From Bacteroidales bacterium (GTDB taxonomy: Bacteria; Bacteroidota; Bacteroidia; Bacteroidales; UBA3824), in assembly GCA_017543645.1 (NCBI GenBank), contig JAFYFR010000026.1, positions 1-27,825 on the forward strand: a DNA stretch of 27,825 nucleotides, given 5' to 3'. The stretch's first letter is position 1. Every line of letters begins with the position of its first letter. Of this stretch, positions 17,882 through 26,286 are shown one piece after another. Both the position numbers and the translations under genes were made by a program. A model generated the notes under the pieces. That model was given only the letters and a program-made list of their open reading frames with translations, made no database searches and had not been told where the DNA came from.

Positions 17882-17962
17882 AAACTTTATTTTTTAATTA
17901 GTTGTGATTTAAGTAGTTAGATAAAAAAGTAAAATTCTACATCTTTTAATCAGACAAAAATT

Positions 17963-17992
17963 TTGTTTTTTTTGCGAAAACTTTTACTTTTG
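17963..17992 (+). promoter_or_regulatory. Promoter of the yceD-rpmF unit
   Basis: TACTTTTG (17985-17992) with TTG (17963-17965) nineteen bases upstream, matching the consensus. It is 25 bases before the yceD start codon. Confidence 0.6.
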
Positions 17993-18017
17993 CGCCAATT
18001 TCTACATAGAACCGATT

Positions 18018-18545
18018 ATGGCAAAAAACAATTTTGTAGTAGATTACAAATCAATGGCACCGGGACGGCACGAGATAGTTTATCATCTCGACAGCAGTTT
18101 TTTTGCGCTTTTTGCTGAGTCGGAGTTTCAGAACGGAAAGATCGATGTAGATGTTACAGCGGAGATTTCGGAGTTCGGACTGAAGTTTGGTTTCGACATA
18201 AGCGGTACAGTAGAAGTAGAGTGCGACAGATGTCTCGACCTGTTCGACCTGCCAGTCAAAGGGTATTTCACCCTTGATGTGCGTTTTGGCGAAGTGTCGA
18301 GCGACCCTGCCGAAGCCGACGACGAAATAGTTTTGTCGTACGACGAAACCAAGATAGACCTCAAGCACCATATTTATGAATATATAGTGCTGAGTGTTCC
18401 GGCAAGAAGGGTACATCCGGTAGGTATTGACGGATTGCCTCAGTGCGACCCCGACATGAGCGCAACGCTCGAAGTGCTCGAGGCTCGCGACAATGTTATT
18501 GAAAGCGACCCGAGATGGGATCAGCTGCGTAATTATGAATTTTGA
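18018..18545 (+). CDS. yceD: YceD/DUF177 family protein
   Basis: 175 residues. The signature is the central 'VECDRCLDLFDLPV' followed by an acidic run and 'DETKIDLKHHIYEYIVLSVP', as in DUF177/YceD proteins. They are encoded next to the ribosomal protein L32 gene in most bacteria and are linked to 23S rRNA accumulation in plants and bacteria. The partner gene rpmF lies 47 bases downstream, which strongly supports the call. The CxxC pair (in CDRC) and the later Cys in 'GLPQCDPD' are family features. It is a cytoplasmic protein with no visible defect. Confidence 0.9.
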   Translation: MAKNNFVVDYKSMAPGRHEIVYHLDSSFFALFAESEFQNGKIDVDVTAEISEFGLKFGFDISGTVEVECDRCLDLFDLPVKGYFTLDVRFGEVSSDPAEADDEIVLSYDETKIDLKHHIYEYIVLSVPARRVHPVGIDGLPQCDPDMSATLEVLEARDNVIESDPRWDQLRNYEF

Positions 18546-18592
18546 AATTGTATAATTAAAAGGTATAACGAACAAAATAAAAATTATTAAAA

Positions 18593-18784
18593 ATGGCACA
18601 TCCTAAGCACAAAACTTCTAAGACAAGAAGAGACAAGAGAAGAACCCATTATAAAGCGGTAGCACCCACTCTTACAAAATGCAGCAACTGCGGTGCAACT
18701 ATCCAGGCGCACACTGTTTGCCCCGAATGCGGTTATTACAGAGGTCAACTCGCTATCGACAAGTCAGCAGCGGCCGCCGAATAA
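18593..18784 (+). CDS. rpmF: 50S ribosomal protein L32
   Basis: 63 residues with the invariant 'MAHPKHKTSKTRRDKRRTHY' N-terminus and a zinc-binding set of four cysteines, CSNC (30-33) and CPEC (43-46). The protein is a small structural component of the large ribosomal subunit. Retention of all four Cys marks the zinc-containing form. The gene sits in the common yceD-rpmF order and is followed by fabH, which has its own promoter. Confidence 0.97.
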   Translation: MAHPKHKTSKTRRDKRRTHYKAVAPTLTKCSNCGATIQAHTVCPECGYYRGQLAIDKSAAAAE

Positions 18785-18827
18785 CATATGCCGCAGCATT
18801 AAAAAAATTGAGACAGATGGCGGAATG

Positions 18828-18857
18828 TTGCGCCTTTGCGTTATGTTCCTACATTTG
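18828..18857 (+). promoter_or_regulatory. Promoter of the fabH-accB-accC unit
   Basis: TACATTTG (18850-18857) with TTG (18828-18830) nineteen bases upstream, a full consensus match, 34 bases before the fabH start codon. It allows fatty-acid genes to be expressed independently of rpmF. Confidence 0.62.
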
Positions 18858-18891
18858 TCTTTTTTTATTTTTTAACGATAGTTGATTTTCT

Positions 18892-19887
18892 ATGACAAAA
18901 ATAAACGCTGTTATTACCGGTGTGGGCATGTACGTGCCTGAATACCGGCTAACCAATGACGAACTCTCGCAGATGCTTGATACAAGCGACGAGTGGATTA
19001 CTTCGCACGTAGGCATCAAGGAGCGCAGAATTCTTAAAGACAAGGACAAGGCAACCGCCTACATGGGCGCGATGGCTATCAAGGAGCTTCTCGCTAAGAA
19101 AAACCTCGATCCCACCGAAATCGACATGGTGATTTGCACTACCACCACTCCCGATATGTTGTTCCCCGCGTCTGGCATCCAGATTTGCGACATGTTGGGT
19201 ATGTCTAAAGCATTTGCTTACGATCTCCACGCTGCCTGCTCGGGATTCTTGAACGGTTTGGTAACAGCTTCTAAGTTTATTAAGTCGGGCGTAGAAAAAA
19301 AGGTTATCGTTGTGAGTTCCGAAAAAATGTCGTCTATCATCGACTACACCGACCGCAAGACCTGTCCGCTATTTGGCGACGGCGCGGCGGCTGTGCTTGT
19401 GGAGCCGACCGACGAGGAGTTCGGACTTTTAGACTATATCCTCCGTGTTGACGGAGCAGGAGCCAAGCACCTTCACATGAAGTCGGGTGGCTCGTTGTCT
19501 CCCGCCACAGAAGAAACTGTCCGCAACCGCGAACATTTCGTATATCAAGAGGGTCAGCCTGTTTTCAAGTCGGCTGTAACCCACATGGCTGATGTCTCGG
19601 TAGAGATAATGGAGCGTAACAACCTCACTGCCGACGACATAGCATGGCTTGTGCCGCATCAGGCCAACCTCCGCATCATCGACGCCACGGCACGCCGTAT
19701 GGAGCTGCCGCCGGAGAAGGTCATGATTAACATACAGCGTTACGGCAACACCACCTCTGCCACTATTCCCATCTGCCTATGCGAATGGGAAAAACAACTC
19801 CACAAGGGCGACAACATCATTATCTCGTCTTTCGGCGCAGGTTTCACGTGGGGCGCATTATACCTAAAATGGGCTTATAACTCGTAG
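18892..19887 (+). CDS. fabH: Beta-ketoacyl-ACP synthase III
   Basis: 331 residues, normal for KAS III. It condenses acetyl-CoA (or a branched acyl-CoA) with malonyl-ACP to start fatty-acid synthesis in the cytoplasm. The catalytic triad is visible: Cys116 in '[10 protein letters not shown]', His256 in '[11 protein letters not shown]' and Asn286 in '[11 protein letters not shown]'. The C-terminal '[15 protein letters not shown]' is typical. The N-terminal '[18 protein letters not shown]' and '[16 protein letters not shown]' are family motifs. It follows rpmF, but plsX, often found between them, is absent. Forty-five bases downstream begins accB, so initiation enzyme and acetyl-CoA carboxylase parts are probably cotranscribed. 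Confidence 0.96.
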   Translation: MTKINAVITGVGMYVPEYRLTNDELSQMLDTSDEWITSHVGIKERRILKDKDKATAYMGAMAIKELLAKKNLDPTEIDMVICTTTTPDMLFPASGIQICDMLGMSKAFAYDLHAACSGFLNGLVTASKFIKSGVEKKVIVVSSEKMSSIIDYTDRKTCPLFGDGAAAVLVEPTDEEFGLLDYILRVDGAGAKHLHMKSGGSLSPATEETVRNREHFVYQEGQPVFKSAVTHMADVSVEIMERNNLTADDIAWLVPHQANLRIIDATARRMELPPEKVMINIQRYGNTTSATIPICLCEWEKQLHKGDNIIISSFGAGFTWGALYLKWAYNS

Positions 19888-19932
19888 TGATACAGTAATT
19901 TAGTTTGATAATTAATAAAAAATAAAAATATT

Positions 19933-20442
19933 ATGGCAAATTTAAAGGAAGTACAAGATTTTATCAAAGCCGTTTCTCGAATCGGTATTTCAGAAGTTGA
20001 CATTCAGACCGACGACATGAAACTCAACGTAAAATTCCCAGCTGGCGACAAGGACGTAGCCCGTGGCGAAAACTTTCAGATGCCCGCTTTCCAGATGCCT
20101 ATGATTTCGGGTATGGCTCAGCAGATGGGTTCGCCCATTCAGGCTGCCACCACCACCACCACTCCCATAGAATACCGCGAGAATGTCAAAGACGACGAGA
20201 AAAAATACCTCACAGTAAAAGCCCCGATGGTAGGCACTTTCTACCGCCGTCCTTCACCCGACAAGCCTATTTATGTAAATGTAGGCGACGAAGTTACTAA
20301 GGGTCAGGTACTCTGCATCATAGAGGCTATGAAGCTTTTTAACGAGATAGAATCCGAAGTTTCGGGCAAGATTGTCAAAATCCTTGTGGAAGAAGGCACT
20401 CCTGTAGAATTTGACCAGCCACTTTTCCTTATCGAACCCTAA
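19933..20442 (+). CDS. accB: Acetyl-CoA carboxylase biotin carboxyl carrier protein
   Basis: 169 residues. The C-terminal biotinyl domain (about 92-169) carries the biotin attachment motif EAMKL with Lys134. The N-terminal part, 'LKEVQDFIKAV' and 'DIQTDDMKLNVKF', matches BCCP. The middle is a flexible Met/Gln/Thr-rich linker with a run of five threonines. BCCP shuttles carboxybiotin between biotin carboxylase and the carboxyltransferase to make malonyl-CoA. accC follows after 15 bases, so the pair is almost certainly one operon. The carboxyltransferase genes are not in the window. Resemblance to carriers of other biotin carboxylases cannot be excluded, but the fabH context favours acetyl-CoA carboxylase. 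Confidence 0.93.
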   Translation: MANLKEVQDFIKAVSRIGISEVDIQTDDMKLNVKFPAGDKDVARGENFQMPAFQMPMISGMAQQMGSPIQAATTTTTPIEYRENVKDDEKKYLTVKAPMVGTFYRRPSPDKPIYVNVGDEVTKGQVLCIIEAMKLFNEIESEVSGKIVKILVEEGTPVEFDQPLFLIEP

Positions 20443-20457
20443 TTAAGTCAGTAGGTT

Positions 20458-21807
20458 ATGTTTAAAAAGATATTAATTGCCAACCGTGGCGAGATAGCCC
20501 TGCGCATAATCCGCACCTGCAAGGAGATGGGCATCAAGACCGTGGCAGTATACAGCACCGCCGACAAGGATTCGCTGCACGTGAAATTCGCCGACGAGGC
20601 AGTCTGCATTGGACTACCCCCGTCGTCTAAATCATATTTGAATATTCCCGCCCTTATCTCCGTGGCGGAAATCACCAACGCCGACGCCATCCATCCCGGC
20701 TACGGTTTTCTTTCGGAGAACGCCAAGTTTGCACGCATCTGCACCGAGCACGGAATCAAATTTATAGGTCCCACAGCAGAGCAAATCGTTATGATGGGCG
20801 ACAAGGCAACTGCCCGCAAGACCATGACCGAACACGGAGTTCCCGTAACTCCTGGCACAGAGGGCTTGCTCGACACCATGGAGCAGGGCAAAGCCGAGGC
20901 AAAACGTATCGGATACCCCGTAATGCTTAAAGCCACAGCAGGCGGAGGCGGAAAGGGTATGCGCATTATCCGCAACGAGGACGAGTTTGAGCACCTTTGG
21001 AACGCCGCACGTCAGGAGGCCGCCGCTTCGTTTGCCAACGATGCTGTTTACCTTGAGAAATACATTGAAGAACCCCACCATATAGAAATTCAGATTGCCG
21101 GCGACCAATACGGCAACGTTTGCCACCTCTCTGAGCGCGACTGCTCTATTCAGCGTCGTCACCAGAAACTTTTGGAAGAGACTCCTTCGCCGTTTATGAC
21201 CGAGGAACTCCGCCACAAGATGGGCGAGGCCGCCTGCAAAGCCGCACGCGCTATCAAATACGAAGGCGTAGGCACAGTGGAGTTCCTTGTAGACGCTCAC
21301 CGCAATTTCTACTTTATGGAGATGAACACCCGTATCCAAGTAGAACACGGTATTACTGAGGAAGTTACCAATCTCGACCTTATAAAAGAGCAGATCCGCA
21401 TTGCCGCCGGAGCCAAAATCTCCACACGCAACTACTATCCGCAGGCTCACGCTATTGAGTGCCGTATCAACGCCGAAGACCCATTCAACGGTTTCCGTCC
21501 ATGTCCCGGCAAAATCACTGGACTTCACCTTCCAGGCGGCAACGGCATACGTGTGGATACGCACATTTACACCGGCTATCAGATTCCGTCGTACTACGAT
21601 TCGATGATTATCAAGCTTGTGGCAGTGGCACAGACCCGCGAGGAGGCTATCGCCAAAATGAAACGCGCACTTTTTGAACTCGTTGTTGAGGGTGTGAAAA
21701 CCACCGCGCCGTTCCACCTCCAGCTGATGAACGACCCGCGTTTCTGCGCAGGAGAGTATACAACAAAATTTATGGAAGATTTTGAATTAAAATCTCCAGA
21801 AGAGTAG
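20458..21807 (+). CDS. accC: Acetyl-CoA carboxylase biotin carboxylase subunit
   Basis: 449 residues, the normal size. It carboxylates biotin on BCCP using ATP and bicarbonate. The N-terminal '[19 protein letters not shown]' is the family start. The ATP-grasp glycine loop is [14 protein letters not shown] (158-171). '[17 protein letters not shown]' (288-304) carries metal and substrate residues. '[18 protein letters not shown]' (224-241) is strongly conserved. The usual 'EHPVTE' reads 'EHGITE' here, a minor change. It is cotranscribed with accB. Confidence 0.96.
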   Translation: MFKKILIANRGEIALRIIRTCKEMGIKTVAVYSTADKDSLHVKFADEAVCIGLPPSSKSYLNIPALISVAEITNADAIHPGYGFLSENAKFARICTEHGIKFIGPTAEQIVMMGDKATARKTMTEHGVPVTPGTEGLLDTMEQGKAEAKRIGYPVMLKATAGGGGKGMRIIRNEDEFEHLWNAARQEAAASFANDAVYLEKYIEEPHHIEIQIAGDQYGNVCHLSERDCSIQRRHQKLLEETPSPFMTEELRHKMGEAACKAARAIKYEGVGTVEFLVDAHRNFYFMEMNTRIQVEHGITEEVTNLDLIKEQIRIAAGAKISTRNYYPQAHAIECRINAEDPFNGFRPCPGKITGLHLPGGNGIRVDTHIYTGYQIPSYYDSMIIKLVAVAQTREEAIAKMKRALFELVVEGVKTTAPFHLQLMNDPRFCAGEYTTKFMEDFELKSPEE

Positions 21808-21865
21808 TGCTAATTTAAAAATTATTTCTAAATTGCGCCAAAATAACTAATATCTCTTTAACAAT

Positions 21866-22234
21866 ATGGCAAAAGTAGAAACAGACCAAGTAAACAATAC
21901 GAGCATAATCGCCTTTGGAACAGAGTTCGTGGGCGAAATCAAGTCAAACGGTAGTGTCCGCATAGCCGGAAAGCTCAAAGGCAACATCAGCCTTACCGAG
22001 CGTCTCGTAATCGACAAGTCGGGCGTGGTAGAAGGCGAAATTTCGTGCAAGGTGGCCAACATCAGCGGAAAGGTAGACGGCAAACTCTCGTGTGCCGAGC
22101 TCCTTGAACTCAAAGACACCGCCTGCGTGCACGGCGACATCGACACCACCAAGATTATCATTGAGGAGGGCGCAATCTTTACCGGCACATGCCAGATGGA
22201 CGGGAAAGACTCCGCTACCGCTATAAAGAAGTAG
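21866..22234 (+). CDS. Bactofilin (polymer-forming cytoskeletal protein)
   Basis: 122 residues with the bactofilin beta-helix pattern: 'TSIIAFGTEFVGEIKSNGSV', 'RIAGKLKGNI', 'GVVEGEISCKVANISGKVDG' and 'ACVHGDIDTTKIIIEEGAIF'. Short repeated turns of about 16-18 residues, rich in Gly and Val/Ile, form a right-handed beta-helix that polymerises without nucleotide at the membrane. Family members scaffold cell-wall or shape functions. In Bacteroidales this gene commonly precedes the ATP synthase genes, and here it is 4 bases before atpZ. It lies 58 bases after accC. Confidence 0.9.
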   Translation: MAKVETDQVNNTSIIAFGTEFVGEIKSNGSVRIAGKLKGNISLTERLVIDKSGVVEGEISCKVANISGKVDGKLSCAELLELKDTACVHGDIDTTKIIIEEGAIFTGTCQMDGKDSATAIKK

Positions 22235-22238
22235 TATC

Positions 22239-22445
22239 TTGAAAAAGGATAGCGACAACCTCCGCGACGTTGCAAAATACACTACGGCTGCCTTTCAAAT
22301 GGTGGCCGTAATTGTTATAGGCGTATGGGCAGGCATTTGGGCCGACGGATTTTTCGACACCAAACCTGCTATCACCGTTGTTGCATCTTTGCTTTCGGTA
22401 GCAGCTGGTATTTATCTTTTTATCAAGGATATAGTTAAGAAATAA
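22239..22445 (+). CDS. atpZ: AtpZ/AtpI-type ATP synthase accessory membrane protein
   Basis: 68 residues starting from a TTG codon at 22239, directly after the bactofilin stop (22232-22234). The next in-frame Met is inside the first membrane helix, so TTG is the likely start. Two transmembrane segments are evident: 'FQMVAVIVIGVWAGIWA' and 'AITVVASLLSVAAGIYLFI', joined by a short Asp-containing loop, 'DGFFDTKP'. This is the AtpZ/AtpI pattern found ahead of atp operons. Family members are implicated in rotor-ring assembly or Mg2+/Ca2+ movement. The family call is good; the specific role is inferred from neighbourhood. Confidence 0.8.
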   Translation: MKKDSDNLRDVAKYTTAAFQMVAVIVIGVWAGIWADGFFDTKPAITVVASLLSVAAGIYLFIKDIVKK

Positions 22446-22459
22446 GTTATTTATTAAAA

Positions 22460-22843
22460 ATGCAGACACAGTTAATTAAATATTTTGGGATGGCGGTGGT
22501 GCTTTCCATTGTCGCGTTGGTGGTATTTCTGGTGTGTATACCAGAAAAATCGTCGTGGGCTGCGTATGCCTCGCCTGCCTTTTTTGCCTCGGTAAGCATA
22601 ATCTCGGCATTGATAATCACCAAGCCAAAGTATACCAAGTTTTCAAAATTCTCGGCGGTTTTTATGCTTTCCAATGTGGTTAAGTTATTGATTTATTTTG
22701 TGTTTCTTATCGCCGCTTTTACCAATATTTCAATACCGTCGCGTGTGCCCTTTTTAGTGTTCTTCTTGTCGTGCTACTTGGTCTACGCTATTTCGGACAC
22801 AATGTTCATGCTTTCTTTTTTTAAGAAAAAGGATAAGCAGTAG
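22460..22843 (+). CDS. Four-helix membrane protein, ATP synthase subunit I-like
   Basis: 127 residues with four hydrophobic helices (about 6-27, 32-53, 65-88 and 94-118) and a basic C-terminus, KKKDKQ. The size and four-helix topology match AtpI-like proteins that sit between atpZ and atpB in Bacteroidota, but sequence identity cannot be judged by eye. It begins 14 bases after atpZ. Its stop codon ends 4 bases before the stop of the converging CHAT pseudogene, and no atpB follows. The gene itself appears complete. Confidence 0.6.
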   Translation: MQTQLIKYFGMAVVLSIVALVVFLVCIPEKSSWAAYASPAFFASVSIISALIITKPKYTKFSKFSAVFMLSNVVKLLIYFVFLIAAFTNISIPSRVPFLVFFLSCYLVYAISDTMFMLSFFKKKDKQ

Positions 22844-22847
22844 CGAA

Positions 22848-24208
22848 TCAATATCCGTCCACCATTACAAATCCTGCCCACATTTTCGGGTCGAAATATT
22901 TTAGGCGGATTTTGTCTTGGGCTGAGATGAAGGCTTCGCGTTTGGTTTTTCCGGCTACAAGGTTGCGGTAAAACCCGGTCATAAGCTCTTTGGTGGGCTT
23001 GTCGCTCACGTTCCAGAGACTCATTATTATGGTCTGCGCTCCGGCTTTCTTGAATCCGCGCTGAAGTCCGAATACGCCTTCGCCCGTTACCTCGCCCAAA
23101 CCCGTCTGACAGGCTGAGAGCACCACCAAATCCAAGCCATTAAAATCCATACGCGAAATCTCTTTGGCGGTGTGTATGCCGTCGTCAACGCCTTCGGGAA
23201 TAAACTGCCTCTGCTCGGGGTTGAGAGCCGTGTTGGCACCGGCAAAAAACTGACGACAGGCGGTATGCGTTGAATTTTTTTGCGAAGATTTCGCCGCTTT
23301 TGTCGGGAAGGTACTCTATGCCGATGGTGTGGAACTTTCCGACAGGGGAGAAGTATACATTATTAACTCCTTGCAGATACTTGTCTAACGGCTTCCAAAT
23401 TTTGTTGTATAGCGTTGGAGATGATAATACATGCAAATTCTACCGCCAAGTCTTTGTTTGTCAGCTTTGTTTTAATGTCATCCCATTTGATCGACAGATT
23501 CTTTGTATAGTCGCCGAGTTCTTTGACCGATGCAATGAGAAGGCGTTCTTCGTTGTCGATGACTTTTGATAGCGAGTCAGCATCCATTGTTCTTTTATCA
23601 GGTTCAAGTTGATATTGTTGGTCTAACATCGCACCGTCTTGTTTGATTTAGTCTCTACCATTCTCGCATAGAATTTTTTTTCGGATTTCCATTGCCTGCG
23701 TGCAAAGCCTGATGGCTTCCTCTGTTTTGTCAATGTGAGAATAATAGTATGTCAAATTGTTTAATGAATTAGCATAATCAGGATGCTCCTCGCCAAGAAT
23801 CTTTTTGCGGATTTCCAAAGCCTTGGTGTCAAGTCTGATAGCTTCCTGGATGTTGCCAAGTTTTTCATTATATTTCGCCAAATTGAGCAATGTCATGTGA
23901 TAAAGGGGGCTGCTTTCGTCGAAATATAATTTGATGTTGTCCAATAATTGTGTTCCGTATTTTATAGCCTCGGTGTAGTTGTCTACTCCCGCATAGCATT
24001 TGGATAATCCATAAGCAGATAGCATTTGGATTGATATGTCATCTTGCCCCAAATCCAAACTCTTTTGAAAAACTGGAATTGCCTCCTCGTATTTTTGGGC
24101 TTTGAGGAGTTCTAAGCCTTCATTGTAGAGCGTTTCGGCATCTTCGCTCTGTGCCCATACGCATAAAGGTGCAAGCAATAAAAATAATATTGCAAGTATT
24201 TTGTTCAT
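22848..24208 (-). pseudogene. Decayed TPR-CHAT protease-like protein
   Basis: The minus strand encodes pieces of one TPR-CHAT protein in two frames. Piece one (24208-23648, 186 codons) has a Sec signal (MNKILAILFLLLAPLCVWAQ) and kinesin-light-chain-like TPRs ('ALEIRKKILGEEHPDYANSL', about 42-residue period). It ends at TAA 23648-23650. The same frame continues after that stop (about 23647-23430) with 'DSLSKVIDNEERLLIASVKE' and 'GDYTKNLSIKWDDIKTKL', which precede CHAT domains. A frameshift near 23430 leads to 'VNNVYFSPVGKFHTIGIEYL' and 'NAYRLSS' (to 23251). Another near 23250 joins this to 'FFAGANTALNPEQRQF' and 'LVVLSACQTGLGEVTGEGVF' to the end. The catalytic Cys (SACQTG) remains. The segment that normally holds the catalytic His (ATHG-type motif) is missing, deleted at the 23250 junction. 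Intact relatives are far longer. I regard it as non-functional. Confidence 0.85.
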
Positions 24209-24257
24209 AGTATGTTTTTTTATGGCTATAAATACTCTTATGTTTTTTTATTGAAGT

Positions 24258-24760
24258 TTAGTTGGTTTGCAAATAGTACAGGTTGTAAAATCCGCCGCGG
24301 TTTTTGATGCGGATTGTAAATTCGCTGGTCCATTTGGGAATCCAAGTGCATTCGCAATTGTCGGAGTCGGAGGTGTAGGATGTAATCAGGTTGCCGTTCT
24401 TGTCGTAGATATAGAGGTCGAGGTCGGTGAGTCCAACGCCTTTTACTTGAACTATTGCTTTTTTGTTTTCTTTAAATGTTACTTTGTATTCGTCGGTATG
24501 AAAACTGCTGATCATATCAAACGAGTATTTTTCGTCGCCCACAGCGCCGCGTACGGGTCCTGTGTTTTGGCATCGGCAAGAAGTTGTTCGGATTGTATCT
24601 CTTCTAAGTCAAATCCGTTTTGGTTTAAAATCTGGGCCGCCATAATAAGCGATACTGCGTTTTTGTTAGCGTAGCCGTAGTTCGAAAGCTCGAGGGCAAG
24701 CTTTAAATTTTGTGCCGATAGCGGAATGGCAGTAGCTGTATCCGTTTTTTCTTCGTTTTT
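24258..24760 (-). pseudogene. Frameshifted, 5'-truncated conserved secreted-type protein
   Basis: Two overlapping minus-strand frames encode successive parts of one protein. The first (to about 24575) reads 'ATAIPLSAQNLKLALELS', 'GYANKNAVSLIMAAQILNQN' and 'GFDLEEIQSEQLLADAKT'. The second (from about 24570 to the TAA at 24258) reads 'RGAVGDEKYSFDMISS', 'TDLDLYIYDKNGNLITSY', 'CECTWIPKWTSEFTIRIKN' and 'GGFYNLYYLQTN'. The change of frame near 24570 indicates a small deletion or frameshift. Upstream the first frame meets a stop at 24791-24793 with no start codon or signal peptide, so the 5' end is gone, overlapped by the divergent TIR promoter. The second part resembles a beta-sandwich pre-peptidase-like domain. 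I recall similar proteins beside TPR-CHAT genes in Bacteroidales. A start at GTG 24542 could make a 94-residue product, but this looks like a remnant. Confidence 0.7.
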
Positions 24761-24772
24761 GTATTTTTTATA

Positions 24773-24780
24773 TATATTTG
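24773..24780 (+). promoter_or_regulatory. -7 element of the TIR-domain gene
   Basis: TATATTTG at 24773-24780, 24 bases before the ATG at 24805. No convincing TTG was found 19-21 bases upstream, so this is a half-site call. It lies within the truncated 5' end of the divergent pseudogene. Confidence 0.45.
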
Positions 24781-24804
24781 CGTTGCATTTTTAAACCGAC
24801 TATT

Positions 24805-26217
24805 ATGCCATCAACATTAGAAAACACTTCGGAATCAATAGGGAATGTGGAATGTGTCAATCCAGGGCGACCCGTCTATTTCTCGTATGCCCGTAATAGT
24901 AGTAAAAAACCTGAGTGGGAGCATATCTCCGACTGCGTTGACACTATTTTAAAGCAGTTGACCGAACATAATATCGAATACCGCCTCGACAAACGCGACT
25001 TAGGCGCAGGCGACCGTGTTTCCGATTTCGAAAAGGAAATAGGATGGAACAGCGAGGTGGTGGTGCTTATCTTTTCCGACAAGTATTTCCGCTCGATGCA
25101 CTGCATGTACGAGCTTGTGCAGATTAAAAACGCCCTTAAAAAATATCCTAACAAACGCCTGTTCTGTATCAAGAGCGGTAACTTCAACCTTGCCGATTCT
25201 AACTATGTTTACGAGTTAGAACGTTTCTGGGGTTTTAGCACGTTAAACTATTCGCATGCCTCCAACAAAGATTGGAGCAGTTTTATTGCCGACATCGAAA
25301 AATATTACATCGATACTCCGAAATCGCTTTTTGCCGACGAACTCAAACGCCAGTCGCTGATAAGAAAACTCCAATTCTTCGGCTTGGGCTTTGTTACTTT
25401 GGCTGTTATTATTGGCTTCGTGCTTTTCCTGTTCAGAAGCAACATTAACAAAATTACGCAAGACAGCGGCATCGAGGTCTTGTTCCCCGAATACGTCCGC
25501 AATGTTTATTTCGACAACGGATTCGCCTATATTAAGGCAATACGTATAGACGAAGACCATACCGTTGTGGATTTCCACGCCGTAAACACAACCGACGACA
25601 CACTTAAGAAAGTTCCGGCTAACTCTCCGTCGATTCATATATTGTCGGATGGCAAACAGTACAACCTTATTAAGGCATATTCTATTCCCGATGGCGTAAA
25701 TAATTTTGAGTCAAGTAATTTAGAAAATGTCCCTGAATATTTCCCCGGCGGAAAAGGGACGGTGGTGGATTTTAGTTTGGAATTTGCCTCTATACCCACA
25801 GAGTCGGAAACTATCGACTTTGTGGAGCAGGACAGCTTAGGAGTCTTTGGTGTTAAGCTGCAGCGCAAAACGCTGAAAGAAGGATTGTCGCACCCAGTGG
25901 CCGACGCAAACCAAACCATCGTGGTGCATGATATTGAATTTAACAAAGACGAAACCGTGTTGTTCTGCAGGTTTAACAATTCCACAGGTGATGATATCGC
26001 GCTCTCGGCTTCGTGTAGCAAGTGTTACATAATGATGGACGGCGTAAAGTACCAGCTTAAAAACGCCTCGGGCATACCCTTGTCGCCCAAGTCGATAAAT
26101 ATAGCAACCAATACAAAGACCGATTTCGCCCTCTTTTCCCCACCAATAGAAAGGCGTAACACAAATATTGATTTCGTGTTCAACAGTCAGCTTATTATAA
26201 ATGCGATAAAATTGTGA
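24805..26217 (+). CDS. Membrane-anchored TIR-domain protein
   Basis: 470 residues from ATG 24805 (the open frame starts at a TTG at 24778, inside the promoter). An N-terminal TIR domain spans about 22-170: 'PVYFSYARNSSKKPEWEHIS', 'LDKRDLGAGDRVSDFEKEIG', 'EVVVLIFSDKYFRSMHCMYE' and 'FWGFSTLNYS'. Glu103 in CMYEL is at the place of the catalytic Glu of TIR NADases. A single transmembrane helix follows at about 190-210. The C-terminal 260 residues have beta-rich segments such as 'EVLFPEYVRNVYFDNGFAYI' and 'VVDFHAVNTTDDTLKKV', probably Ig-like domains outside the membrane. With TIR inside and the beta domains outside, it would be receptor-like. Bacterial TIR proteins often serve in immunity by NAD depletion. 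Whether this one does is inference. The gene is intact, unlike its divergent CHAT neighbours. Confidence 0.83.
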   Translation: MPSTLENTSESIGNVECVNPGRPVYFSYARNSSKKPEWEHISDCVDTILKQLTEHNIEYRLDKRDLGAGDRVSDFEKEIGWNSEVVVLIFSDKYFRSMHCMYELVQIKNALKKYPNKRLFCIKSGNFNLADSNYVYELERFWGFSTLNYSHASNKDWSSFIADIEKYYIDTPKSLFADELKRQSLIRKLQFFGLGFVTLAVIIGFVLFLFRSNINKITQDSGIEVLFPEYVRNVYFDNGFAYIKAIRIDEDHTVVDFHAVNTTDDTLKKVPANSPSIHILSDGKQYNLIKAYSIPDGVNNFESSNLENVPEYFPGGKGTVVDFSLEFASIPTESETIDFVEQDSLGVFGVKLQRKTLKEGLSHPVADANQTIVVHDIEFNKDETVLFCRFNNSTGDDIALSASCSKCYIMMDGVKYQLKNASGIPLSPKSINIATNTKTDFALFSPPIERRNTNIDFVFNSQLIINAIKL

Positions 26218-26286
26218 TTCCATACCACTTGTTATTGCTTTGTTATTAAAATTATGTATATGTGTTGAGTTTAACAATTTAATATT

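Noticed and set aside
20632..21717. 361-codon open frame on the minus strand
   Set aside because: It lies entirely antisense to accC, which has all catalytic motifs; the composition is that of a shadow frame.
22848..24208. Reading the three CHAT-region open frames as separate genes
   Set aside because: Their sequence pieces follow in order the layout of one TPR-CHAT protein, with frame changes at the joins, so a single pseudogene explains them better.
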